The notes: a model not told the origin generated them from the sequence alone. Numbered from the stretch's first letter, positions 27,168-35,224 are shown. The stretch: DNA of 39,853 bases from an uncultured Microbacteriaceae bacterium (GCA_903915075.1 CAIWRM010000264.1:1-39853), one strand, 5' to 3'. Numbers and translations are program-made.

Positions 27168-28133
27168 ATGCCATTAAATAACAAGCAGAGCGAGTGGTTT
27201 CGCACCACCTTCTCGAGCATCTGCGACAACGTGGAGATGGTCCTGTTGGGCAAGCGTCACGTTGTTGAACTGGCCTTTACCGCCATGGTGAGTGAAGGTC
27301 ACCTCCTCCTGGAGGACTTTCCGGGAACGGGAAAGACTGCTTTGGCGCGCGCCATGTCGCAAACGCTCAAGGGCACGAGCTCGCGCATCCAGTTCACACC
27401 CGACCTCCTCCCGGGCGATGTAACGGGCGCGTCGGTGTTCGATCAGAAGAAGGGCAGCTGGGAGTTTCACGCGGGCCCCATTTTTGCGAACGTTGTTCTC
27501 GCCGATGAGATCAACCGCGCCAGCCCCAAGACGCAGTCGGCGCTGCTGGAGGCCATGGAAGAAGGCCAGGTCACCGTTGACGGCGTCACGCGCAGCACCG
27601 GTGCGCCGTTCCTCGTGATCGCGACGCAGAACCCCATCGAGCAGGCGGGAACCTACCGCTTGCCCGAGGCCCAGCTGGACCGCTTCATGCTCAAGACGTC
27701 AATCGGTTACCCGGACTTGGCCGCCACCGTGAAGATTCTTGAGGGCACCGCCGAGGTGAAGGGCGAGTTGAGCGGTGTCATCACGACCAAAGACCTCGTG
27801 CAGATGTCGGACATGTCTCGTGCCGTATTTGTGCACCCGCTTGTCTTCGATTACATCGGGCGACTTGTCGAGGCAACGCGCACGGCAAAACAGGTTCAGA
27901 TGGGCGCGAGTGTTCGAGGTGCCCGTTCACTCACGAAGGCCTCAAAGACGTGGGCTCTCGCACACGGGCGCACCTATGTCACGCCGGACGACGTCAAAGA
28001 ACTGGCGGATGTGGTTCTTTCGCACCGTATCGTGCTGGACCCCGAGTCCGAGTTCGATGGTGTTACGGCCAGCGCGGTCATTGGTCAGATCATGCTTGAC
28101 GTTGTTCCGCCCTCGGGGAGCGACATTCAGTGA
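27168..28133 (+). CDS. MoxR-family AAA+ ATPase
   Basis: A 321-residue cytoplasmic AAA+ ATPase of the MoxR type. Walker A is FPGTGKT (51-57), Walker B is LADEINR (111-117), and the family-specific SPKTQSALLEAMEE and ATQNPIEQAGTYRLPEAQLDRF segments (sensor 1 and arginine-finger region) are present. Length matches the family. MoxR ATPases are thought to act as chaperones for assembly or activation of partner proteins, usually with a DUF58 or VWA protein, and the next gene is a DUF58 protein overlapping by 4 bases. The start ATG lies after a GAGAG-rich ribosome-binding region 33 bases from the preceding stop. There are no missing residues. Confidence 0.94.
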   Translation: MPLNNKQSEWFRTTFSSICDNVEMVLLGKRHVVELAFTAMVSEGHLLLEDFPGTGKTALARAMSQTLKGTSSRIQFTPDLLPGDVTGASVFDQKKGSWEFHAGPIFANVVLADEINRASPKTQSALLEAMEEGQVTVDGVTRSTGAPFLVIATQNPIEQAGTYRLPEAQLDRFMLKTSIGYPDLAATVKILEGTAEVKGELSGVITTKDLVQMSDMSRAVFVHPLVFDYIGRLVEATRTAKQVQMGASVRGARSLTKASKTWALAHGRTYVTPDDVKELADVVLSHRIVLDPESEFDGVTASAVIGQIMLDVVPPSGSDIQ

Positions 28134-29509
28134 CCCTTCGCTCAGGTTCAGGCCGCTCCTCGACCCGGGGTGTCGATTCCGTCGACACATCGGGCCCGAC
28201 GGACGCATCAACGTTCACTCTCGTCTCCGAGAGTGGCATTGGCCTGCCTGCGCGCGTTATCGGCGGCGCCCTCAAAGCGGGGCGCCTTCTCAGTCGCGGA
28301 ATTTCACGAGGTACTCGCTGGGCCAGAGACACCATCACGGTAGTCGGGTGGCTGTGCGTTGCTGTTCTCGTGATCGCACTCCCGCTGGGGGTGAGCCTGA
28401 GGTGGATTGAATTCTCGGTGGCTGGCTGGATCTCTCTCGTCCTGTTGGTCATTGCTGTTCCCTTCCTCTTTGGCGGGAAGTCGTACTCCGTCACCTTCGC
28501 TCTGACCACTGATCGTGTGGTTGCGGGTACGGATGCACAAGCCAGTGTGTCGGCGACCAACATTTCGTCGCGCCTGCAACTGCCCGGTCGCATCGACATT
28601 CCCGTCGGCCAGGGACTCGTCGACCTGGGACTGCCCTTCATGCGCCCCGGTCAGGTTTTCGAAGAAGTGGTGACAATTCCCGCGCAGCGCCGAGGCGTTC
28701 TCGATGTCGGCCCCGTGACGACCGTGCGAACCGACCCCGTTGGCCTGCTGCGAAATGAGATGCGCTGGGCCGACGTGAAGCGATTGTTTATCCACCCCGT
28801 GACCGTCTCTGTTCCGAGCACGAGCACAGGATTCATCAGGGACCTCGAGGGCAACCCAACGTCGATTCTTACGGATGCAGACATTTCTTTCCATGCAATC
28901 CGCGAGTACCAGCCGGGCGATTCGTATCGTCACGTGCACTGGAAATCGACGGCCAAGACCGGTCGTTTGATGATGCGCCAGTTCGAAGAAACGCGACGTT
29001 CGCGCATGGTGCTCGCCCTCGCCCTCAACCCTCAAGAGTTCGCTAACCCCGATGAATTCGAACTGGCCGTGAGCTCGCTCGGATCTCTGGGCGTGCGTGC
29101 CATCAGGGACGGTCGCGAGGTCACGGTTCTGACCTCGGCCGACATTCCGGTGGGAGCCAAACGAAGCGTTCGGTCGATTCGCTCACTGAGCTCCCAGTCG
29201 CCCTCTCGCCTGCTCGATGACCTGAGCCAGATCGACATGGCACCCAACGCCATGACACTCGAGGGCGTGTGCTCACTCACCAGCCGAGTTGTCAACGACA
29301 TGTCCGTCGTCGTACTTTTTTGCGGTTCATCCGTGACACCGCAGGTGCTGCAACGCGCGCGCCTTCAGTTGCCGTCCGACATTGGGGTCGTGGCCGTACT
29401 CTCAGCCCCCGGCGAAGAGCCGTCGTTCCGTTCCCTCTCCGGTTTGGGCGTGATGACGGTGGCAATCCTCGACGATTTGCGTTCCCTCTTAGCGAGGTAC
29501 GCCGGATGA
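28130..29509 (+). CDS. DUF58 membrane protein, MoxR partner
   Basis: A 459-residue protein with a roughly 65-residue cytoplasmic N-terminus, two membrane helices (about 69-88 and 97-115) and a large C-terminal soluble domain. The DUF58 hallmark IREYQPGDSYRHVHWKSTAK is at about 257-276, followed by a VWA-like alpha/beta region. DUF58 proteins are regular partners of MoxR ATPases; their biochemical role is not settled. The start is GTG, overlapping the moxR stop in a GTGA arrangement; the stop in turn overlaps the ATG of the next gene by 4 bases. The three genes are thus coupled in translation and probably made in fixed proportion. Confidence 0.92.
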   Translation: MTLRSGSGRSSTRGVDSVDTSGPTDASTFTLVSESGIGLPARVIGGALKAGRLLSRGISRGTRWARDTITVVGWLCVAVLVIALPLGVSLRWIEFSVAGWISLVLLVIAVPFLFGGKSYSVTFALTTDRVVAGTDAQASVSATNISSRLQLPGRIDIPVGQGLVDLGLPFMRPGQVFEEVVTIPAQRRGVLDVGPVTTVRTDPVGLLRNEMRWADVKRLFIHPVTVSVPSTSTGFIRDLEGNPTSILTDADISFHAIREYQPGDSYRHVHWKSTAKTGRLMMRQFEETRRSRMVLALALNPQEFANPDEFELAVSSLGSLGVRAIRDGREVTVLTSADIPVGAKRSVRSIRSLSSQSPSRLLDDLSQIDMAPNAMTLEGVCSLTSRVVNDMSVVVLFCGSSVTPQVLQRARLQLPSDIGVVAVLSAPGEEPSFRSLSGLGVMTVAILDDLRSLLARYAG

Positions 29510-32193
29510 GCCCGACCCGTCAGCCCAACGCTGTTCCCCGCAGGGACATGCTCACCATCTTCGGCTTTGTGCTCGCCTTCGACGCAATTGCTCTCATTCT
29601 TGTTTGGCCGATCTACGCCTCACCGTTCCTGTTTGTCACGGTCGCGGGTGCCATTACTGCCGCAACGGTGATCGCCTGGCTGCAAGCCCGCTATGGCTGG
29701 ACATGGTTTACCACCACCATCCTGGGCCTTGCCGGCTACCTTGTGCTCGCTCTTCCCTTCACGAGCCCCAGCTCATTGACGAGCCTCGCGGACATCGGGC
29801 AAGGCTGGATCGGTTCGATTGCCGGCATCGTTCTCTCGTGGAAGCAGCTCATTACCATTGACCTTCCCGTGGGCACGTTCCAGTCGCTGCTCGTGCCGGC
29901 GTTCCTGACTTTTTACGTGGTCAACCTCGTTGCCCTCGCGGTCGCCTGGCGATCGCGCCGACTTTACTGGTTCCCCGTCATTCCCCTCATGCTGGCGCCG
30001 ATTTTCGGAATCGCGTTCGGTTATCCCGATGTGTCTCGAAGCCTGTCTCTCTTCGGACTCACCATCCCCGTCGCGGGTGGGATTCTGGGCGGTGTTGTCA
30101 CGCTCGCCCTCGCGGTGGGCTATCTGTCGTGGGGCCGGCAGGCACAGCGGCGAGAGTCTCTGGCGAGTACGACGGCGCTGCCGAGTGACATTCGCACGGG
30201 CCGCGGTCGCCGGCAGCGTTTCCGCCGCCTCTTCACGGCCGTTGCCGTGGTGGCACTGACGGCTATTGTCGTGGGGCTCGCAATGACGGCGGCGGGAATT
30301 CCGTCGTCCCGAGACGTGTTGCGCACATCCGTGAGTCCCGACGTGAGAATTCGCGAAGAGGTGAGCCCGCTGAGTGCCTACCGCAAAGCGTTTACCGATA
30401 GCGAAATTCTCTCCGCCAGTCTCTTCTCCTATTCGACCGAGAGCGATGCTCCGGCCAACATCAGGTTTGCCGTCATGCCCTACTTCAACGGTGAGATTTT
30501 CACGGTGATGCCAACGGGCTCAGACTCAAACCTGATGTCGTCGTTTGGCAAAGTTGCTGCCGATCTCCCCACACCCTTAGGGGGAACGTCAGACGCCTAT
30601 CAGACGGAAATCACCGTCAGAGATCTCAGCACACTGGGGGATTCGTTGATTTGGTTGCCTCTCCCCGGTTTTGCTAAGTCCGTCACCTTCACGGGCACCA
30701 ATGCGAGAGCACTGACGGATGACTTCTACTTCAACCGAGGCACCTATGCCGGCGTTGCCGTAAACCCCTCTAAGGAAGCCGCCGCTACCTCCGTGTTGAC
30801 GTCCGGCAGCACGTATCAGGTGTCGAGCTTTGTTGAATCAGGCCTGGTTGAGGTGAGCGAACTCTTAAACCCCGGGCTGCCGCAATTCGAAAAGAACGTT
30901 ATTCCCGAGAAGCTGGTCGAGTGGTGTCAGGCACAAACAGGACAGCTGGGGACCTGCGCCCCAGGCATGTCTGGCGCGGATTTCGCTGAGCTCGTTGGGC
31001 ACCTCCGGGCTCGGGGATACCTGAGTCACGGGCTGGACGAACCTTCAGCCGCTGAGGGCCAAGACACATGGGTGAGCCAACTGGCGCCTCAGGGGTACGC
31101 CTTCACGCCAAGTCTTGCTGGTCACTCCACCGGGCGCATCGACAATCTCTTTGACGAGCTTCTGACTCGGCAGAGCATTGCGGGCCCCGAGCTATCAGAT
31201 GCCAACCTTGTCGCGGCCGTGGGTGACGATGAGCAGTTCGCTGCTGCCGTGGCGTTGCTTGCCGATCACGTCGGTTTCCCCTCACGAGTTGTCGTGGGAT
31301 TCCGGGCCACCGAGTCGGCGGAGGGGGCGTATGTCATTCCGGCGTGTGCTGACGCCACATGCGCGGGAAGCAATCTCACGGCTTGGGTGGAGATTCAGGG
31401 TAAGGACGGATCATGGGCCGCTGTGGATGTCACCCCGCAGTTCGTCAATCCGATTTCGCCACTGAGCCAAGACACCCAGGATCCAAAGAACGAGACTGAA
31501 GTCTTTGACGAAAACGCCACAGTTATTCCTCCCGTGCAATCGAATCCGTCGAATGGACAACAGGACAAAGACGAGACCTTCAGCGGTATCAACTTGGGCT
31601 GGTTGTGGGAGATTCTGCGAATCGCCGGCCTGACTCTTCTGATCATTGCTGCCGTGTTGAGTCCCTTTCTTCTCATTATCGGATCAAAAGTTCGCCGCCG
31701 TCGGGCTCGGCGTGCGGCGGAGACACCCACCGCCGCGGTAGTGGGCGCCTGGGATGAACTCGTTGACGAACTTGTTGACGCCGGCTACGCGCTACCAAAG
31801 ACGCAAACGCGAAGGGAGTTGGCGGGCGATTACGATGTTGCCTCGGCACTGGCCCTCGCCAGTCTCACGGACGAGGCAGTCTTTGGGCCAGAGAACCCCG
31901 ACGCAGCTTCGCTTGCGCGATCGTGGGAAATTGTGGACCGAGAGCGCTCGAGTCGCCGAGCTGAACTCACGCTGTGGCAGCGAGTAAAGCTTGAGCTTTC
32001 CCTTCGGTCGTTCCTGCGATACCTCGGCCCGTCGGCGCGCTCAAACAACTCGGGAGCGTCATTGACGGGTGAAATGGCCGCGCATGAATCAGGGCGCATT
32101 GCTGGATTCGTGCGATTCGTGAGTCGCGAGACCCGAACCGGCTGGGCATGGCTTGTCGATAAATCTCGCGCCCGCTCTCGACGCCGGTCATAG
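29506..32193 (+). CDS. Membrane transglutaminase-like protein with degenerate catalytic site
   Basis: An 895-residue protein: about six N-terminal membrane helices (residues 14-205), one more near 265, an extracytoplasmic domain, and a final helix near 705-730 with a basic cytoplasmic tail. The transglutaminase core lies at about 560-650 and is clear from LLADHVGFPSRVVVGFR and WAAVDVTP. However, where active enzymes have a Cys (G-x-C-E-x-F-A) this protein reads GDDEQFA (Asp575), and where they have His (H-A-W-V-E) it reads LTAWVE (Thr625). Only the third residue, Asp641, remains. It is therefore probably not a working transglutaminase or protease and may instead bind or present substrate. ATG at 29506 was preferred since it overlaps the DUF58 stop (ATGA); the frame is open upstream within DUF58. 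Fusion with membrane helices and position after MoxR-DUF58 is the standard arrangement. Confidence 0.88.
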   Translation: MSPTRQPNAVPRRDMLTIFGFVLAFDAIALILVWPIYASPFLFVTVAGAITAATVIAWLQARYGWTWFTTTILGLAGYLVLALPFTSPSSLTSLADIGQGWIGSIAGIVLSWKQLITIDLPVGTFQSLLVPAFLTFYVVNLVALAVAWRSRRLYWFPVIPLMLAPIFGIAFGYPDVSRSLSLFGLTIPVAGGILGGVVTLALAVGYLSWGRQAQRRESLASTTALPSDIRTGRGRRQRFRRLFTAVAVVALTAIVVGLAMTAAGIPSSRDVLRTSVSPDVRIREEVSPLSAYRKAFTDSEILSASLFSYSTESDAPANIRFAVMPYFNGEIFTVMPTGSDSNLMSSFGKVAADLPTPLGGTSDAYQTEITVRDLSTLGDSLIWLPLPGFAKSVTFTGTNARALTDDFYFNRGTYAGVAVNPSKEAAATSVLTSGSTYQVSSFVESGLVEVSELLNPGLPQFEKNVIPEKLVEWCQAQTGQLGTCAPGMSGADFAELVGHLRARGYLSHGLDEPSAAEGQDTWVSQLAPQGYAFTPSLAGHSTGRIDNLFDELLTRQSIAGPELSDANLVAAVGDDEQFAAAVALLADHVGFPSRVVVGFRATESAEGAYVIPACADATCAGSNLTAWVEIQGKDGSWAAVDVTPQFVNPISPLSQDTQDPKNETEVFDENATVIPPVQSNPSNGQQDKDETFSGINLGWLWEILRIAGLTLLIIAAVLSPFLLIIGSKVRRRRARRAAETPTAAVVGAWDELVDELVDAGYALPKTQTRRELAGDYDVASALALASLTDEAVFGPENPDAASLARSWEIVDRERSSRRAELTLWQRVKLELSLRSFLRYLGPSARSNNSGASLTGEMAAHESGRIAGFVRFVSRETRTGWAWLVDKSRARSRRRS

Positions 32194-32277
32194 CGCACCG
32201 TTTATTGAGCGGGATGGTCTTCCGGATAGCCGGTGGATAGGGTAGGACTGAAACGATGCGCGAAGGGGGGAGTTGAC

Positions 32278-33069
32278 GTGTCTGGACCAATGAGTAACCC
32301 CTGGGCGCCCAAGAATTGGGAAGACTTCGAAAGCGATTCACTCGAGGCGAGTTTCTCCCAGAGTCAACCCATCGCTCCGGGGATCGTGGTCGATTCTGCG
32401 CCCCACACCGTTTTCGATGCTGACAGTGACGAGCCACAGCCAGACTCTGAGCCCTTTGTTCCTGCTCCAATTACGACCCCGGTTGCCAGTCAACCTCCGA
32501 CTGAGGTCATTACGCCCGAACCTCTGAACGCGTCACCGAGTGCGTTCGCTCCGGTCGCGGCGGCTCCGGTTACCGAGATTCAACCCGTTGGCCTGCCGAT
32601 AGTGAGCGAACCGGTCTCGGATCACATCGTTGCGGACAGTCAGTCGCAGTCTCTTGGTTCGTCGTTTAGTGGCTCACTGTCCAACATCGTCGATGCTGAG
32701 GATCGAGACCGCACGGTTATCTCCAAAACCGCGTCAGTCAGGTGGGCGTTAATCTCTTCCGCGGGAACCTCAGTCTCATTTCCAGCCGGACGGGTCATTG
32801 TTGGCCGTAAACCAGCGCAGCTGCCTGATTATGCGGGAGCCAGTCTCGTGGAGGTTGCCGATCCAACGCGAACAGTTTCGAAGAACCACGCCCTGCTGGA
32901 GTTCATCGACGGCATGTGGTGGATCTCAGACCTCGACTCAACCAACGGCGTAGCACTCGTGCGCTTGGATGGCAGCGAATCTCGGGTAACCGTGGGTCAG
33001 CGGGCCGCTTTGACTGAGAAGTGTTACTTGGGTGATCTTCTCCTTACCCTTCATGTGTCAGGAGCCTAG
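32278..33069 (+). CDS. FHA-domain protein with acidic Pro-rich N-terminus
   Basis: A 263-residue soluble protein. The first about 140 residues are low-complexity, acidic and Pro/Ala/Ser-rich, probably disordered. They end in DRDRTVISK (Thr146), a motif like those repeated in the next gene product. Residues about 160-260 form an FHA domain, with GRVIVGRK, SKNHALLEF and LDSTNGV, which would bind phosphothreonine peptides. The start is GTG at 32278, chosen because AAGGGGGGAG lies just upstream; GTG at 32233 and ATG at 32290 are alternatives. It follows the transglutaminase gene by 84 bases, and its stop directly abuts the ATG of the Thr-repeat gene. It may act as an adaptor that reads the phosphorylation state of operon partners (inference). 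Confidence 0.88.
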   Translation: MSGPMSNPWAPKNWEDFESDSLEASFSQSQPIAPGIVVDSAPHTVFDADSDEPQPDSEPFVPAPITTPVASQPPTEVITPEPLNASPSAFAPVAAAPVTEIQPVGLPIVSEPVSDHIVADSQSQSLGSSFSGSLSNIVDAEDRDRTVISKTASVRWALISSAGTSVSFPAGRVIVGRKPAQLPDYAGASLVEVADPTRTVSKNHALLEFIDGMWWISDLDSTNGVALVRLDGSESRVTVGQRAALTEKCYLGDLLLTLHVSGA

Positions 33070-34044
33070 ATGTCAGACGATGACTTGGAAAAGACCGTCA
33101 TCTCCTCCCGCGGTAAGCCGGTTGACGAGGTGGATGACGCGACCGTTGTTGTTCGCCGTTCACCCGTCGATGATGAGACAGTGATTTCGTCGCGCGAGCC
33201 CGTAGACGACGAAACAGTCATCATGAGTCGCACAACCGACATAGACGACACGGTGATGTCCTCCCGAACAGCTGACATTGACGAAACGGTGATCTCCTCC
33301 AAAACTCCTGACGTTGATGAGACCGTCATTTCATCCCGAGAGCCTGTCGACGACGCCACCGTGATTTCGCGCCGGGGAGTAGCCCCGGCCAAGGAAACAG
33401 GTCTTGCTCAGCGCGCCAAGAAATCCCCCTCGAGTTCGCCGAGCAGTGCAATGTTCAGGGCCCCTGCCGCGTCTCCCGCGCGGAAGGCGCCATCACTAGA
33501 CGACACCGAAATCGGGTCTCGCAACGACGACATCGATGCCACCGTCGTATCCCAGCGCAACACGGCAGATGTTGACGAGACGGTCATCTCGTCTCGTGAG
33601 TCACAACCGGACGTCGATGAGACCGTGATGAGTTCTCGCAACTCAGCGGACGTTGATGAGACCGTGATGAGTTCTCGCAACGCTCCTGACGTCGATCAGA
33701 CCGTCATGAGTTCTCGCAACGCAGACGCACAGGCCCCCCTGGAGGATGAGACCGTCATTGCCGGTGGCGGAGAAAGGCGAGCCCCTCGCGAACCAGACGC
33801 CCGCGTGGGCGATGCTCAAGAATTTGTGCGACTCGGGGAGCCGGTTGTTGAGCACGTCGAGCGTGTTGACTATGGAACGCCGCCGCCGCGAATTCAGGCC
33901 GCCACAGATCCGGCTTTTCTTTATGCGTCAGCAATGAAGCAGCGCCAAAAACGCGCCCGCAGGCTCATCGTGCTCCTGGTGGGTAGCGCGGTGGCCTTGG
34001 GCGTCATTCTGGCCGTGGCAATCGTCCTGCTCGCGCAGTCATAG
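33070..34044 (+). CDS. Tail-anchored Thr-motif repeat protein (15 x D-x-T-V-I-S-S-R)
   Basis: A 324-residue protein of no family I recognise. It contains 15 copies of an about 9-residue motif, D-[DE]-x-T-V-[IMV]-S-S-[RK]. Seven in the first array have their Thr exactly 12 residues apart (25, 37, 49, 61, 73, 85, 97), preceded by one at Thr9. After a basic Ser/Pro/Ala linker (about 103-141) a second array has Thr146, 158, 171, 185, 198, 211 and 228. Residues 299-322 form one membrane helix at the very C-terminus after a basic stretch (KQRQKRARR), so the repeat region should face the cytoplasm. Acidic residues before a Thr and hydrophobic residues after it are typical of bacterial kinase targets and FHA ligands. 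The kinase and two FHA proteins are in the same operon, so a multivalent phospho-scaffold is proposed. The start ATG abuts the FHA stop. Confidence 0.85.
   Translation: MSDDDLEKTVISSRGKPVDEVDDATVVVRRSPVDDETVISSREPVDDETVIMSRTTDIDDTVMSSRTADIDETVISSKTPDVDETVISSREPVDDATVISRRGVAPAKETGLAQRAKKSPSSSPSSAMFRAPAASPARKAPSLDDTEIGSRNDDIDATVVSQRNTADVDETVISSRESQPDVDETVMSSRNSADVDETVMSSRNAPDVDQTVMSSRNADAQAPLEDETVIAGGGERRAPREPDARVGDAQEFVRLGEPVVEHVERVDYGTPPPRIQAATDPAFLYASAMKQRQKRARRLIVLLVGSAVALGVILAVAIVLLAQS
33496..33771 (+). repeat. Tandem 36-42-bp coding repeats (second Thr-motif array)
   Basis: In-frame repeats coding for the second array of Thr motifs. Units at 33616-33642 and 33655-33681 are identical over 27 bases at a 39-base period, and a third close copy follows. 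The first array (about 33088-33375, 36-base period) is much more diverged in DNA. The nucleotide identity means the copy number here could vary between strains. Confidence 0.85.
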
Positions 34045-34053
34045 GCTAACCCC
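34042..34053 (+). promoter_or_regulatory. Possible leaderless-type -10 box
   Basis: TAGGCT at 34042-34047 fits TAnnnT and is separated by 6 bases from the ATG at 34054, which has no Shine-Dalgarno sequence. Such spacing is typical of leaderless transcripts in actinobacteria. No -35 is evident, so read-through from the operon remains possible. Confidence 0.35.
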
Positions 34054-34536
34054 ATGACCGAGAAGCTCCCCGCCACGAGCTATATCGTGAGCATGGGGTT
34101 CCTCTACGGAGTGGCCGCCGCCGCCGCGCAGATCTTGGGGCTCGGTGTGGTCACGGTTGTCACGCTGGATGACAATCCGTTTGCTCCCCTCATCCAAGGC
34201 CCGGCAATTGCCGCACTCATTGTGGCCATGCTCGTGCTGAGTGGCACGCTCATTGTTGTGGGGCTCCAAAGAGATAACCGTCTCAAATGGGCGCGCATTG
34301 CGGCAATCACCGGCGGGGTGCTGCTCACCTATCTGGTGGCGTACGCCATTGTCAGCATTCTCACGAGTGGCAGTGATGGGTTCTTGGTCGCCCTGAGCGC
34401 GCTGTTCCTCTTTGTTTCGCCAGCCACCCTCGTGATCGTTGTCGCGACGGTGGCTGCTACCTGGGCCTACTTTGGCTCGCTGCGCTGGCAGGCGCGCAAT
34501 GCCGAAACCAAGCAGTACCTCGCGCCCGAGGACTAA
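34054..34536 (+). CDS. Four-helix integral membrane protein, unknown function
   Basis: A 160-residue hydrophobic protein with four predicted membrane helices (about residues 11-38, 47-70, 80-104 and 110-138) and a short charged C-terminal tail. No catalytic or binding motif is visible and I do not recognise the family. It starts 9 bases after the Thr-repeat gene without a ribosome-binding site. It could be co-transcribed with the operon or come from a leaderless promoter. The small four-helix form is common among accessory membrane proteins of actinobacteria; a link to the upstream system rests only on position. Confidence 0.78.
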   Translation: MTEKLPATSYIVSMGFLYGVAAAAAQILGLGVVTVVTLDDNPFAPLIQGPAIAALIVAMLVLSGTLIVVGLQRDNRLKWARIAAITGGVLLTYLVAYAIVSILTSGSDGFLVALSALFLFVSPATLVIVVATVAATWAYFGSLRWQARNAETKQYLAPED

Positions 34537-34634
34537 CCGGGCTACGGGCGGGAACCGACGACTCAGAGTTGTGATTCGGAGAGGGCTGGGGAGAGTTCAC
34601 CCGGCGTCTGCGGCGCACACGATTTACTGACCCA

Positions 34635-35204
34635 ATGATTCTGGCTCTGCTCAACTCTGTTTCTCCCGGCAACTCCACCGCACCTACGCTTGCCACGACC
34701 GCCGCGGGCACTCTGCTCGAAGTGCTGGCGTGGCTCAGTTTTCTCGGCCTCGGCATCGCCCTCTCGGTGATTGATGCCCGCACGCGTCGCCTTCCGAATC
34801 GGCTCGTTGCCCTGCTCACCGCGGGCGGACTGATCTTCTTGACGTCGGCCGCCCTCGTTGAACAGAATCTGCCGGCGCTGTGGCGCGCACTCGCCGGTCT
34901 CGGCATCAGCTTTGCCATTTATCTCGTGATCTCACTGGCGGCCCGAGGCGGGCTCGGCGCCGGCGATGTGAAGCTGGCTGCCCCCGTGGGCCTCTACCTG
35001 GGTTGGCTGGGCTGGGAGGCGTTGGTCTGGGGAATTGTTCTCGCCTTTGTGGTGGGTGGCATCGCCGGGCTCGCCCTCGCGGCTCGAAAAAGGCGCATCC
35101 GCGGCCTCACTGTGCCGTTTGGGCCGTTCATGCTTGCCGGAGTCGTGGTTACGGCAGGTCTTGTGGCGTCGGGGGCGCTGATTTCGACAAGCTCAATCGG
35201 CTAG
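34635..35204 (+). CDS. Prepilin peptidase, A24 family, lacking the methyltransferase domain
   Basis: A 189-residue polytopic aspartic peptidase. The two catalytic aspartates of the A24 family are present: Asp47 in VIDARTRRLPNRL and Asp111 in GLGAGDVKL. About six membrane helices surround them. It lacks the N-terminal N-methyltransferase and Cys motifs of PilD, as is usual for short actinobacterial and TadV-like enzymes. It would cleave prepilin-type leaders at the membrane. The gene follows a 98-base gap, and no pilin, pilus ATPase or platform gene lies in the window. The last codons and stop (TCAATCGGCTAG) fall inside a 15-base repeat shared with the glycosyltransferase boundaries, so its C-terminus may have been altered by the adjacent duplication. 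There is no convincing ribosome-binding site. Confidence 0.88.
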   Translation: MILALLNSVSPGNSTAPTLATTAAGTLLEVLAWLSFLGLGIALSVIDARTRRLPNRLVALLTAGGLIFLTSAALVEQNLPALWRALAGLGISFAIYLVISLAARGGLGAGDVKLAAPVGLYLGWLGWEALVWGIVLAFVVGGIAGLALAARKRRIRGLTVPFGPFMLAGVVVTAGLVASGALISTSSIG

Positions 35205-35224
35205 AGAGCCAAGCTCAATCGGCT
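35188..35224 (+). repeat. Two 15-bp direct repeats at the glycosyltransferase boundary
   Basis: CAAGCTCAATCGGCT occurs at 35188-35202 and 35210-35224; a third copy with one mismatch is at 36126-36140. The copies cover the stop codons of the prepilin peptidase (plus strand) and of the first glycosyltransferase (minus strand). Confidence 0.85.

Noticed and set aside
29269-29505. Upstream extension of the transglutaminase-like protein
   Set aside because: It runs within the DUF58 gene and encodes an Arg/Pro-rich segment. The ATG at 29506 gives a normal N-terminus leading into the first membrane helix.
33088-33771. CRISPR-like array
   Set aside because: The repeats are coding, in frame, 36-42 bases with no unique spacers, and degenerate in the third codon position. 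They are protein repeats.
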